From Pseudomonadota bacterium (GTDB lineage: Bacteria > Pseudomonadota > Alphaproteobacteria > Rhizobiales > Devosiaceae): a DNA stretch of 25,817 nt. The notes below the pieces were generated by a model that was not told the origin of the DNA, made no database searches, and worked only from the letters and a program-made list of their open reading frames with translations. The translations under genes were made by a program, and so were the position numbers. Position 1 is the first letter of the stretch. The number at the start of each line of letters is the position of its first letter. This document shows positions 9,387 through 16,713 of the stretch, one piece after another. The stretch covers positions 1 to 25,817 of the forward strand of contig JAEYXQ010000102.1 of the NCBI GenBank assembly GCA_023431205.1. The letters run 5' to 3'.

Positions 9387-9406
9387 GGGCGGCTATGCTG
9401 CCGCCC
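9387..9406 (+). other. Perfect GC-rich hairpin between rnj and DUF1467 gene
   Basis: GGGCGGC at 9387-9393 and GCCGCCC at 9400-9406 form a 7-bp stem with a 6-base loop (TATGCT). It lies 43 bases after the rnj stop and 18 before the next ATG. There is no T-run after it, so it is not a clear intrinsic terminator. It could be a pause or 3'-end stabilising structure for rnj mRNA. Confidence 0.4.
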
Positions 9407-9423
9407 TCACTCGAGGTCGGTTG

Positions 9424-9675
9424 ATGCTGCAGTTTGGCTCTTACGTCGCCATTTTCTTTGTCGTGTGGTGGCTGTGTTTCGTGGCCGTGCTCCCCATCGG
9501 AGCGCGGAGCCAGATCGAAGTAGGCAACATCGTTGCCGGCACCGAACCTGCAGCACCGGTCTTGCCGCGGATGTGGATGCGCATAGGAATCGCGACGGCG
9601 CTCGCCGTCGTCTGCACGGCTTTGCTCGCCTGGGGGCTGAGCAACGAGACCCTGATCCGGTACTGGAACCACTAG
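9424..9675 (+). CDS. DUF1467 family small membrane protein
   Basis: 83-aa protein with two hydrophobic segments (about residues 5-24 and 52-72) and a short loop containing PIGARSQ. It matches my memory of the DUF1467 family ('predicted secreted protein'), which in alphaproteobacteria commonly lies between rnj and proS. Function unknown; the sequence shows only a small inner-membrane protein. I chose ATG 9424, seven bases after GAGG (9413-9416), over the TTG at 9421. It ends seven bases from the stop of the convergent yjbR-like gene. Confidence 0.8.
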   Translation: MLQFGSYVAIFFVVWWLCFVAVLPIGARSQIEVGNIVAGTEPAAPVLPRMWMRIGIATALAVVCTALLAWGLSNETLIRYWNH

Positions 9676-9682
9676 GGTAGGG

Positions 9683-10003
9683 TCAGCGCCGCTTTGCCGC
9701 CGCGCCATTGGCGTGGGCCAATTCAAGTGCGGCCGCCAGGTCCGCTTCGCTGGCAGCTTTCAGGTTGATGGTGGTCCAGCCCTGTTTGCCCCAGGCGTTG
9801 GGGACGGGGCTGAAGACCTCCGGCGCCAGTTGGCACTTGAACTCCTGCTCGTCCGGCGTGAACACCAAGTTGGCGGTGAGCCCGTCCGCCGCAAGGGTGG
9901 CGTAGATGCGCCGGACCTTGAAGGCAGCACGGTCGAAATGCGGTGCCTCGATGGTGCCTGGCAGGGAAAGAGCTATGCGTCTGAGGTCTGCCGCTGTCGC
10001 CAC
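9683..10003 (-). CDS. MmcQ/YjbR family protein
   Basis: 106-aa protein of the MmcQ/YjbR (CyaY-like fold) family. It shows the typical elements: LRRIALSLPGTIEAPHFDRAAFKV (residues 8-31, in two parts), a central beta hairpin with QEFKCQL, and WTTINL near residue 76. Some members bind DNA, but the physiological role of this small type is not established. The start is GTG at 10001-10003, with GGAGGAG seven bases upstream (complement of 10011-10017); a longer reading frame upstream has no family similarity. It is convergent with the DUF1467 gene. A strong terminator lies 45 bases upstream of its start. Confidence 0.8.
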   Translation of the reverse strand: MATAADLRRIALSLPGTIEAPHFDRAAFKVRRIYATLAADGLTANLVFTPDEQEFKCQLAPEVFSPVPNAWGKQGWTTINLKAASEADLAAALELAHANGAAAKRR

Positions 10004-10047
10004 GAGCTTGCTCCTCCAACCCGTCACCAGTTGGCTGATTGCCCCAT

Positions 10048-10076
10048 AAAAAAAGCGGGGCCATGGCGGCCCCGCT
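10048..10076 (-). terminator. Strong intrinsic terminator, minus strand
   Basis: On the minus strand AGCGGGGCC, a 5-base loop and GGCCCCGCT form a perfect 9-bp stem (10054-10076), followed at once by seven T (10048-10054 as A on the + strand). The T-run exists only in the minus direction. No protein gene on the minus strand ends here, so it must end a non-coding transcript or act as an attenuator in front of the yjbR-like gene. Confidence 0.8.
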
Positions 10077-10188
10077 AGCGAAGTTGTTCGACAATACGTT
10101 GGTCTTAGGCGCGCTACAAAGCGGCTGCCAACGCTCCTCCCTTGACGTTGTCGACGTCCGGCGGTTGTGGACCGCCTTTGCTTTATTG
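10048..10188 (-). ncRNA. Candidate small RNA (about 140 nt), family not identified
   Basis: A compact run of hairpins is read on the minus strand: GGCGGT/ACCGCC (10160-10176), GACGT/ACGTC (10144-10158), CGTTGG/CCAACG (10097-10133) enclosing CGCT/AGCG, and the terminator at 10048-10076. A promoter-like pair lies just upstream (10195-10223) and would start RNA near 10188. The length resembles described rhizobial trans-acting sRNAs, but I cannot assign it to a family. Alternatively it is a 5' leader attenuating the yjbR-like gene, 45 bases beyond the T-run. No ORF with plausible coding character covers it. The 5' end is a guess from the promoter. Confidence 0.5.
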
Positions 10189-10194
10189 GCAGGG

Positions 10195-10223
10195 ACCGTA
10201 GCAACTTGGACCAGGGCTGTCAC
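10195..10223 (-). promoter_or_regulatory. Sigma70-like promoter for the candidate small RNA
   Basis: On the minus strand, GTGACA (10218-10223) is one mismatch from TTGACA. After a 17-base spacer comes TACGGT (10195-10200), which keeps T1, A2 and T6 of the -10 box. Position and direction fit the hairpin cluster and terminator downstream. Supported only by pattern. Confidence 0.4.
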
Positions 10224-10323
10224 GCAGATTCTGCATGTCTTCCATGCTTGCAACGGATGGACGAACAAGGTTTGAGTGGGCATCAACACAAGCCTTGAGT
10301 CCAGCCGCCCAACGGGGGTTTCC

Positions 10324-11673
10324 ATGCGTCTGTCCCGCTATTTCCTGCCCGTGCTGCGGGACGTCCCCAAGGAAGCCGAAATCGTCTCGCACCGGCTGAT
10401 GCTGCGTGCCGGCATGATCCGGCAGCAGGCCTCGGGCCTCTATTCCTGGCTGCCGCTCGGCTACAAGGTGCTGATGAAGGTGCAGCGGATCATCGAGGAG
10501 GAGCAGAACCGCTCCGGCGCAGTCGAATTGCTGATGCCGACCATCCAGTCGGCCGACCTCTGGCGGGAATCGGGACGCTACGACGCCTATGGCAAGGAGA
10601 TGCTGCGCATCGAGGACCGCCACGAGCGCGAGTTTCTCTACGGTCCGACCAACGAGGAGATGATCACCGACATCTTCCGGACCTATGTGAAGTCCTACAA
10701 GGACCTCCCGCTCAACCTCTACCACATCCAGTGGAAGTTCCGCGACGAGGTGCGTCCCCGCTTCGGAACCATGCGCTCGCGCGAGTTCCTGATGAAGGAC
10801 GCCTACTCCTTCGATCTGGACAAGGAGCGGGCGGTGGAAGCCTACGAACGCATGTTCGTGGCCTATCTGCGCACCTATGCCCGCATGGGCCTGACGGCAA
10901 TTCCAATGCGTGCCGATACCGGGCCGATCGGCGGCGACCTGAGCCACGAGTTCATCATCCTGGCGGATACCGGCGAGAGCGAGGTGTTCTGCCACCGTGA
11001 CCTGCTGGACAAGCCCATCCCCGCCAAGGACCTCGACTTCCGCGGCAACCTCAAGCCAATCATCGAGGACTGGACGTCCCTCTATGCCGCGACAGAGGAA
11101 ATGGTGGACCACGCCGCCTATGAGGCAGCTGTGCCCGAGGACAAGCGGGTTTCTGCCCGCGGCATCGAGGTCGGCCACATTTTCTACTTCGGCACCAAGT
11201 ATTCCGAGCCGATGAAGGCCAGCGTGACGGGGCCGGACGGCAAGGAAGTAACCGTGCATATGGGCTCCTACGGCATCGGGCTGACGCGCGTGGTTCCGGC
11301 CATCATCGAGGCCAGCCATGACGACGCCGGCATCATCTGGCCGGTATCGGTCGCGCCGTTCGAGGTAGAGCTGATCAACCTCAAGGCCGGGGATACCGAT
11401 ACCGACGCGGCGTGCGACAAGCTTTACGCCGAGCTGGAGGCCGCGGGTCTCGACGTGCTCTTCGATGACCGCGACCAGCCGGCGGGCGCCAAGTTTGCCA
11501 CTGCCGACCTGATCGGCGTGCCCTACCAGTTGATCCTGGGGCCGCGCGGCCTCAAGTCGGGCGAAGCCGAGATCAAGCACCGCAAGAGCGGTGAGCGCGA
11601 AACCCTGCCGCTGACTCAGGCCGTCGAGCGGCTCAAGGGGCTCATCGAACCGCAGAGGAATGCCTACATTTGA
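10324..11673 (+). CDS. proS: Prolyl-tRNA synthetase (short type, no editing insert)
   Basis: 449-aa class II aminoacyl-tRNA synthetase that charges tRNA-Pro. Visible are TNEEM (residues 109-113), motif 2 FRDEVRPRFGTMRSREF (139-155), motif 3 GSYGIGLTRV (314-323) and the anticodon-binding domain (about 345-449). It lacks the roughly 180-residue INS editing domain of E. coli ProRS, as is normal in alphaproteobacteria, so it cannot clear Ala-tRNA-Pro itself. I chose ATG 10324 because MRLSRYFLPVLRD matches the family start; the frame is open from a GTG at 10276. Its stop overlaps the TTG start of lolC. Confidence 0.96.
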   Translation: MRLSRYFLPVLRDVPKEAEIVSHRLMLRAGMIRQQASGLYSWLPLGYKVLMKVQRIIEEEQNRSGAVELLMPTIQSADLWRESGRYDAYGKEMLRIEDRHEREFLYGPTNEEMITDIFRTYVKSYKDLPLNLYHIQWKFRDEVRPRFGTMRSREFLMKDAYSFDLDKERAVEAYERMFVAYLRTYARMGLTAIPMRADTGPIGGDLSHEFIILADTGESEVFCHRDLLDKPIPAKDLDFRGNLKPIIEDWTSLYAATEEMVDHAAYEAAVPEDKRVSARGIEVGHIFYFGTKYSEPMKASVTGPDGKEVTVHMGSYGIGLTRVVPAIIEASHDDAGIIWPVSVAPFEVELINLKAGDTDTDAACDKLYAELEAAGLDVLFDDRDQPAGAKFATADLIGVPYQLILGPRGLKSGEAEIKHRKSGERETLPLTQAVERLKGLIEPQRNAYI

Positions 11674-13040
11674 CCGACACGTCGCCGCCGGCACTCAACA
11701 AGGGCACGCGCCCCTTCTCGCGGTTCGAGTGGATGGTGGCCGGGCGGTACCTGCGCGCCCGCCGCAAGGAAGCGTTCATCTCGGTGATCGCGTCGCTGAC
11801 CATGGTGGGCGTGGCGATCGGCGTGGCCACGCTGATCGTCGTGATGTCGGTGATGAACGGCTTTCGCGCGGAGCTCCTGACCAAAATTCTCGGCCTCAAC
11901 GGCCATTTCACCGCCATCCCGATCGAGAGCAAGTTCTCCGACTATGAGGAGACGGTACGCGTGCTCGAGGAAGTCGATGGCGTCAGCTTCGCCGTCTATT
12001 TCGTCGAGGGCCAGGCGCTTGCCTCGGGGCAGGGGAATTCCACCGGTGTTACCGTTCGCGGCATGGATGAGGAAAACATCCAGAAGCTGAACCTGCTGTA
12101 CCAGGCGGCGGATCAGGGAGGCTGGGACGGCTGGGACGAAAGCCGGGGTGTGGGCATCGGCTGGCGGCTGGCGCAGACGCTCGGGGTGACGCTGGGAGAC
12201 CAGGTCACCATCATAAATCCGAACGGCTCCATGACGCCGTTCGGGACGGCGCCCCAGATCAAATCCTACCCAGTGAACGTGATCTTCGACCTCGGCATGG
12301 TCGAGTTCGACAGCTTCTTCATGTACATGCCGCTCGAGGCGGCGCAGGACTACTTCAAGCTGGTGGACGAGGTGCTCAAGCCCGGTGTGCCGCCGCTCGA
12401 CCCACTGGCAACGGATGAGGAGATCGACGCCGCCTATGAGCGGATCGGCCTCGCTTCTGCGGCCGAAGTGTTCATCGACAACCCCGATGCCGTGACGCTG
12501 ATGCGCCAGCGCATCAATCAAATTCCGGATTTGCGGCCGATGGTGCTGACCGACTGGCGGCAGCGCAACGAGACGTTCTTCTCCGCGCTGCAAGTGGAGC
12601 GGGTGGTGATGTTCACCATCCTGTCCATGATCATCCTGGTGGCGGCGTTCAACATCATCTCGAGCCTTATCATGCTGGTGAAGGACAAGAGCGCCGACAT
12701 CGCGGTGCTCCGCACCATGGGGGCGACGCGCGGCGCGATCATGCGCATCTTCTCGATCACTGGGACGGCGGTGGGAGTGATCGGCACACTGACCGGGCTG
12801 GTGCTGGGGCTGATCGTTGCCGCCAATGCCGAAACGCTGCGGGCGTTCGTGTCCAATACGCTCGGGGTGGCTGTTTTCCCGCCGGAGGTGTTCTTCCTGT
12901 CCTCGCTGCCGTCCAAGACCGATCCGGTGGAAGTGGCTGTGGTGGTCAGCGTGGCGTTGGGCCTGAGTTTCCTCGCGACACTGTATCCGGCCTGGCGCGC
13001 GGCGCAGTACGACCCGGTGGAGGCTCTGCGCTATGAGTAA
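11670..13040 (+). CDS. lolC: Lipoprotein-releasing ABC transporter permease (LolC/LolE family)
   Basis: 456-aa inner-membrane permease that, with LolD, extracts outer-membrane lipoproteins and hands them to LolA. Topology is typical of the family: one N-terminal helix (about residues 37-62), a large periplasmic domain (about 65-305), then three C-terminal helices in an FtsX domain (about 310-450) ending with YDPVEALRYE. The start is TTG 11670, overlapping the proS stop as TTGA, with AGAGGA ten bases upstream; the N-terminus then matches homologues. Only one permease is encoded here, so it may act as a homodimer like LolF. It overlaps lolD by 8 bases. Confidence 0.92.
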   Translation: MTDTSPPALNKGTRPFSRFEWMVAGRYLRARRKEAFISVIASLTMVGVAIGVATLIVVMSVMNGFRAELLTKILGLNGHFTAIPIESKFSDYEETVRVLEEVDGVSFAVYFVEGQALASGQGNSTGVTVRGMDEENIQKLNLLYQAADQGGWDGWDESRGVGIGWRLAQTLGVTLGDQVTIINPNGSMTPFGTAPQIKSYPVNVIFDLGMVEFDSFFMYMPLEAAQDYFKLVDEVLKPGVPPLDPLATDEEIDAAYERIGLASAAEVFIDNPDAVTLMRQRINQIPDLRPMVLTDWRQRNETFFSALQVERVVMFTILSMIILVAAFNIISSLIMLVKDKSADIAVLRTMGATRGAIMRIFSITGTAVGVIGTLTGLVLGLIVAANAETLRAFVSNTLGVAVFPPEVFFLSSLPSKTDPVEVAVVVSVALGLSFLATLYPAWRAAQYDPVEALRYE

Positions 13041-13719
13041 GCCGCTGCTGGTCCTTACGGACGTTCATCGCCACTACGGCACCGGCGACACCACCGTGCG
13101 GGTGCTGGAGAAGGCCAATCTCAGCGTCAATGGCGGTGAACTGGTGGCGCTGGTGGCACCGTCCGGGGCCGGCAAGTCGACGCTGCTGCACCTGTCCGGC
13201 CTGCTGGAGAGCCCGCAATCGGGCGAGGTCGAGATCATGGGGATCAAGACCAGCAAGCTCGGCGACCGCGGCAGAACGCAGCTACGGCGCTCGACGGTGG
13301 GGTATGTCTATCAGTTCCACCACCTGCTGCCGGAGTTCACCGCGCTCGAGAACGTCTCGATGCCGCAGCTGATCGCCGGGCAGTCGCCGGCGGCAGCGCG
13401 GGAGCGCTCGATGGAGCTGCTGGACCTGCTCGGCATTGCGCCGCGGGCGCACCACCGGCCGGCCGAGCTTTCCGGCGGCGAGCAGCAGCGCGTGGCGATC
13501 GCCCGGGCGGCGGCGAACCATCCCAAAGTCATCCTCGCCGACGAACCGACCGGTAACCTCGATCCGGAAACCAGCGACGTGGTGTTTGCGGCGCTGCAGT
13601 CATTGATTCAGGCCGAGGGCGCGGCAGCGCTGATCGCGACTCACAATCACGAGCTGGCGCGGCGCGCCAATCGCATCGTCACACTGCGGGGCGGGCTGGT
13701 GATGGATCACCAGCTGTAG
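13033..13719 (+). CDS. lolD: Lipoprotein-releasing ABC transporter ATP-binding protein
   Basis: 228-aa ATPase driving the Lol lipoprotein exporter. Walker A is PSGAGKST (residues 43-50), Q-loop Gln94 in YVYQFHHLLPEFTALENV, signature LSGGEQQRVAIARA (146-159), and Walker B VILADEPTGNLD (166-177). The QFHHLLPEF stretch is characteristic of LolD rather than of general MacB-type ATPases. The start overlaps the lolC end by 8 bases, so the two are coupled. In many rhizobia dnaE comes next, but here a tiny ORF and convergent genes follow. Confidence 0.95.
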   Translation: MSKPLLVLTDVHRHYGTGDTTVRVLEKANLSVNGGELVALVAPSGAGKSTLLHLSGLLESPQSGEVEIMGIKTSKLGDRGRTQLRRSTVGYVYQFHHLLPEFTALENVSMPQLIAGQSPAAARERSMELLDLLGIAPRAHHRPAELSGGEQQRVAIARAAANHPKVILADEPTGNLDPETSDVVFAALQSLIQAEGAAALIATHNHELARRANRIVTLRGGLVMDHQL

Positions 13720-13740
13720 CGGGCAACCATATTCCGGCCA

Positions 13741-13771
13741 CTCAGGTTCTTCGTTCGCGAGGAGACCTGAG
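13741..13771 (+). promoter_or_regulatory. Hairpin burying the ribosome binding site of a 23-codon ORF
   Basis: CTCAGGT (13741-13747) pairs with ACCTGAG (13765-13771). The stem continues with TCTTCG (13748-13753) against CGAGGA (13758-13763), giving 13 pairs with one bulged G (13764) and a TTCG loop. The AGGAG ribosome binding site (13760-13764) is in the 3' arm, and the stem ends on the base before the ATG at 13772. It could limit translation of the small ORF, or serve as a 3' structure for lolD mRNA. Confidence 0.5.
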
Positions 13772-13843
13772 ATGACACTTCTGATGATCGCCGGCACCAT
13801 GGTGGTGCTCGGCGTGCTCACCGCAACTTTTCACCGCGCGTAG
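13772..13843 (+). CDS. Putative 23-aa hydrophobic membrane peptide
   Basis: A short ORF of 23 codons that starts with ATG and ends with TAG. It has a GGAG ribosome binding site 8 bases upstream. The product is almost entirely hydrophobic (Leu, Met, Ile, Val, Gly, Ala) up to a terminal HRA, so it could form one membrane helix. It lies 52 bases after lolD and ends three bases before the convergent HIT gene. No family recognised. It might be a lolD-linked small membrane protein, a type I toxin-like peptide or a chance ORF. The good start signal and lack of polar residues favour a real peptide. Confidence 0.4.
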   Translation: MTLLMIAGTMVVLGVLTATFHRA

Positions 13844-13846
13844 GCT

Positions 13847-14263
13847 CTAGAGCGCCGCGGCGATCGACTTGGCGAGGCCGGCGAGTTCCGCATCGTCGGC
13901 CCGGCTACTGCCGTGTGCGCCGAGGGTGATCCCCTCGTAGACGGGGATCAGGTGAAAATGCAGGTGGAACACCGTCTGTCCGGCAGGCGCCTCGTTGAAC
14001 TGCGCCAAGCGAAGGCCATCGGATCCGGTCACCTGCTTCAGCGCCACAGCCACGCGCTGCACCAGGGGCATAACAGCCGAGAGCGCCGCCGGGTCGGCGT
14101 CCAGCAGGTTTCGGGACGGGGCCTTGGGGATGACCAAAGTGTGCCCGCGTGACTGCGGGAAGATGTCCATCATCACCAGCGCCACGTCATCCTCGTAGAC
14201 CTTGTGGCACGGCAGTTCGCCGCCGAGGATATTGGCGAAGATATTGGCGGGATCATAGCTCAT
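13847..14263 (-). CDS. HIT family protein (histidine triad nucleotide hydrolase)
   Basis: 138-aa cytoplasmic protein of the HIT superfamily, which hydrolyses nucleoside phosphoramidates or dinucleotide substrates. The catalytic triad motif HLHFH is at residues 100-104, preceded by the NEAPAGQTVF loop. The N-terminal IFANILGGELPCHKVYEDD is typical of the Hint branch. Its ATG shares four bases (ATGA) with the stop of the hydroxylase-SDR gene upstream on the same strand, so it is the last gene of the minus-strand cluster. The natural substrate cannot be told from sequence. Confidence 0.93.
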   Translation of the reverse strand: MSYDPANIFANILGGELPCHKVYEDDVALVMMDIFPQSRGHTLVIPKAPSRNLLDADPAALSAVMPLVQRVAVALKQVTGSDGLRLAQFNEAPAGQTVFHLHFHLIPVYEGITLGAHGSSRADDAELAGLAKSIAAAL

Positions 14264-15393
14264 GAAGTCACACTCGCTGGCTTGAGGTCGTCAGGCTGAC
14301 CCTTCTGGAAATAGCGGAAGCGGAAATAGTTCAGGATCGCAAGTCCTGTCAGCGTCACCGGCACATAGCGGAAGCCGCGGCGGATCAGCGCCATGGAGAT
14401 CCGGACCGCCGTGTCGGCACTCATGGCGCCCTTGCCCATGGCCGAAGTGAAGGACGACGGCACGATGTGGCGGTAGATCAGGTCATTGGAGCGGTAGAAC
14501 TCCCGTGCCCTGAGGGCATAAGCTCGCTTGGAGGCTGAATAGTCCCTGAGCTCCTCCAGCCCCATGTCACCATGGAACTCGACTTCGGAGCCCACCGCCC
14601 AGACCTCGGGAGCCGTCAGCCGGCTCCTGCCCATGTCGGTGAACAGGTCCACCAGGTCCCGAAAGGTGGTGTAGTTGGCGTTCCAGCAATCGCCGGTCTT
14701 GGCGCCGTGGGCGAGAACCAGGACATCGGCGGTTTCGAGCTTCTGCCGGATGCCATCATAGTTGCCGGGGGCAAAGTCGACGCCGGATTTGGCGGTCTCG
14801 ACGATCGCACCGGCCTCCTGCAGCCGTTCGACCATGGCGCTGCCGAATGCGCCACCGGCGCCCGTCACCACGAACCTTTGACCGTCGATCTGGCACGCGG
14901 TGCCGAAGAGCAGGTCGAACGCATTGGAGAAGGAGGAGAAGAAGTTGTGCGGATAGACGTGGTGCATGGCGTGGTAGTTGTTGTCGACCCAAAGCCGGCC
15001 CTGCTGCCCGCCGACGCGGTCCATCGCCATGTGGTTGAAATCGATACCTTCCTCACGCAGCGTCATCACCAGCATCACGGTGCGGATGACCGCGACAAGG
15101 GCAACCGGCTCCCACGGAAAGACCAACAGAAACACCAGCGTACCCAGCATCGACGTCAGGTATTCCGGTAGTACGTGGAACCAGATGTTGGCCCTCACGT
15201 ATGCGGGGTTCACCTGCATATCCATGCTGAGGAACTTGTGGTGAACCCAGTGCCAGGACGAGAACCGGCGGAGCAGCGGGTTCGTGGATTTTTCCCAGCG
15301 GTGAAGGGCCCAGTGCAGCGCGTCGAAAAGTGCGGTCGAAACCACGAACACCACAACCGCCTGGACGACGAAAACGAAGATTCCCCAGATCAT
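14260..15393 (-). CDS. Bifunctional fatty acid hydroxylase (sterol-desaturase-like)/SDR fusion
   Basis: 377-aa two-domain protein. The N-terminal half is a di-iron membrane hydroxylase of the fatty acid hydroxylase superfamily: histidine boxes HWALH (residues 27-31), HWVHH (48-52) and HAMHH (141-145), with hydrophobic segments around 5-22 and 78-110. The C-terminal half is a Rossmann domain with TGAGGAFG (177-184) and a short-chain dehydrogenase YSASK motif (Tyr285, Lys289). This architecture matches the 'bifunctional sterol desaturase/short chain dehydrogenase' type. A plausible role is hydroxylation and then oxidation or reduction of a lipid, but the substrate is unknown. The stop overlaps the HIT gene start; the upstream gene ends 45 bases away. 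Confidence 0.85.
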   Translation of the reverse strand: MIWGIFVFVVQAVVVFVVSTALFDALHWALHRWEKSTNPLLRRFSSWHWVHHKFLSMDMQVNPAYVRANIWFHVLPEYLTSMLGTLVFLLVFPWEPVALVAVIRTVMLVMTLREEGIDFNHMAMDRVGGQQGRLWVDNNYHAMHHVYPHNFFSSFSNAFDLLFGTACQIDGQRFVVTGAGGAFGSAMVERLQEAGAIVETAKSGVDFAPGNYDGIRQKLETADVLVLAHGAKTGDCWNANYTTFRDLVDLFTDMGRSRLTAPEVWAVGSEVEFHGDMGLEELRDYSASKRAYALRAREFYRSNDLIYRHIVPSSFTSAMGKGAMSADTAVRISMALIRRGFRYVPVTLTGLAILNYFRFRYFQKGQPDDLKPASVTS

Positions 15394-15438
15394 GATTTTT
15401 CATAACCCGCGATGTCGGCGCGGGAAAGCGGCGATAGC

Positions 15439-16599
15439 CTACTGCTTCCGTTCGCCGCGGCGGAACGGTGTATAAGTCTCCAGGACCTCCTGGGACTCGA
15501 GCACCGCTTCGCGCTCGCGCTGGAGGTGATCGGCGACGGCGCGCCGCAAGCCCGGATGGGCAATCCAGTGCGCCGAGTGGGTCGAGACGGGGACGTAGCC
15601 GCGGGCCAGCTTGTGCTCGCCCTGGGCGCCTGCTTCCACCACGGCCAGCTTGTGGGCGATGGCGAAGTCGATGGCCTGGTAGTAGCAGACCTCGAAGTGA
15701 AGGAACGGCACGTTCCGCGTGGCGCCCCAGTTGCGGCCATAGAGGCGATCATGCCCGATGAAGTTGATGGCGCCGGCAATAGGCTCCTTGCCGTCATAGG
15801 CGAGGATCAGCAGGGTCCGGTCGGCCATGGTCTCGCCGATGCGGGAGAAAAACTCGCGGTTGAGATAGGGTCGGCCCCATTTGCGGGAGCCGGTATCCTC
15901 GTAGAACTCGAAGAAGGCGTCCCAATGCTCCTCGCGGATGTCGCTGCCGGTCAACCAGCGGATGGTCAGCCCGTCTGCCAGCGCGTCGCGCCGCTCGCGC
16001 CGGATGGTCTTGCGCTTGCGCGACGAGAGGCTGTCAAGGAATCCGTCGAAGGTCGAGAAATCCTCGTTCAGCCAGTGGAACTGGGTGTCCAGCCGGTGGA
16101 GCCAGCCGGCGGATGCCATGGCGTCGACCTCGGTGGGCGGCAAGAAGGTGGCGTGGATGGATGAGGCCTCGCGCTGAACTGCGAGCTGCTGGGCGGCCGA
16201 GAGGAGAGCAGGGGCGGCCTCCGCCTGTCCGAGGAGCTTCGGTGCCGTGGCGGGCGTGAAGGGCACAGAGCACTGGAGCTTGGGGTAGTAGCTGCCGCCG
16301 GCCCGCTCGAAAGCATCGGCCCAGCCGTAGTCAAAGACGTACTCGCCCATGGAATGGGACTTCAGGAACAACGGCATCAGCCCGACCGGTGCACCGTTCT
16401 CGTCCGAGACGAGGATGTGCTGCGGCTGCCAGCCGGTACGCGCTATGGCGCAGCCCGACTGCTCAAGGGCTAGGAAAAAGGCGTGCTCCAGGAACGGGTT
16501 TTCCGGCCGGCCATCGGTCGAGGGGACAAGGCTATTCCAGGTGGCGGCCGGGATGTCGGCCGTCGCTGGATAGACGGTTGCGGTGAAGCCGCTGGTCAA
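15439..16599 (-). CDS. FemAB-like/GNAT acyltransferase (PF04339-type)
   Basis: 386-aa protein resembling the COG3146 / FemAB_like family, often labelled 'GNAT family N-acetyltransferase' or 'peptidoglycan biosynthesis protein'. Supporting stretches are NPFLEHAFFLALEQSG (N-terminal), SSRKRKTIRRERR (about residues 211-223), and the C-terminal GRNWGATRNVPFLHFEVCYYQAIDFAI with ARGYVPVSTHSAHW. Its acceptor substrate is not known. The frame begins with TTG at 16597-16599; no ATG lies near the expected N-terminus and the ribosome binding site is weak, so the start is uncertain. A promoter-like pair sits about 30 bases upstream. It precedes the hydroxylase-SDR gene. Confidence 0.82.
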   Translation of the reverse strand: MTSGFTATVYPATADIPAATWNSLVPSTDGRPENPFLEHAFFLALEQSGCAIARTGWQPQHILVSDENGAPVGLMPLFLKSHSMGEYVFDYGWADAFERAGGSYYPKLQCSVPFTPATAPKLLGQAEAAPALLSAAQQLAVQREASSIHATFLPPTEVDAMASAGWLHRLDTQFHWLNEDFSTFDGFLDSLSSRKRKTIRRERRDALADGLTIRWLTGSDIREEHWDAFFEFYEDTGSRKWGRPYLNREFFSRIGETMADRTLLILAYDGKEPIAGAINFIGHDRLYGRNWGATRNVPFLHFEVCYYQAIDFAIAHKLAVVEAGAQGEHKLARGYVPVSTHSAHWIAHPGLRRAVADHLQREREAVLESQEVLETYTPFRRGERKQ

Positions 16600-16634
16600 G
16601 ATCGGGATCGGAGCCTTTGGGGGATAGTCAGGAC

Positions 16635-16663
16635 GATATGGGGTCGGAAGCCGCCCCCTTCAA
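16635..16663 (-). promoter_or_regulatory. Putative promoter for the FemAB-like gene
   Basis: On the minus strand TTGAAG (16658-16663), a 17-base spacer and CATATC (16635-16640) resemble a rhizobial sigma70 promoter. RNA would start near 16628, about 29 bases before the TTG start. It suggests that the three downstream genes can be transcribed apart from dinB-ridA. Confidence 0.4.
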
Positions 16664-16713
16664 CACTGGACCCAAAGGCACTCCGTGTCACCGGGGCCGT
16701 TGCTGCAGCGCGG

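Noticed and set aside
10183..11694. A 503-codon minus-strand frame opposite proS
   Set aside because: Shadow of proS. Only its final 20 codons lie outside proS, and those are treated as a possible leader ORF, not a gene.
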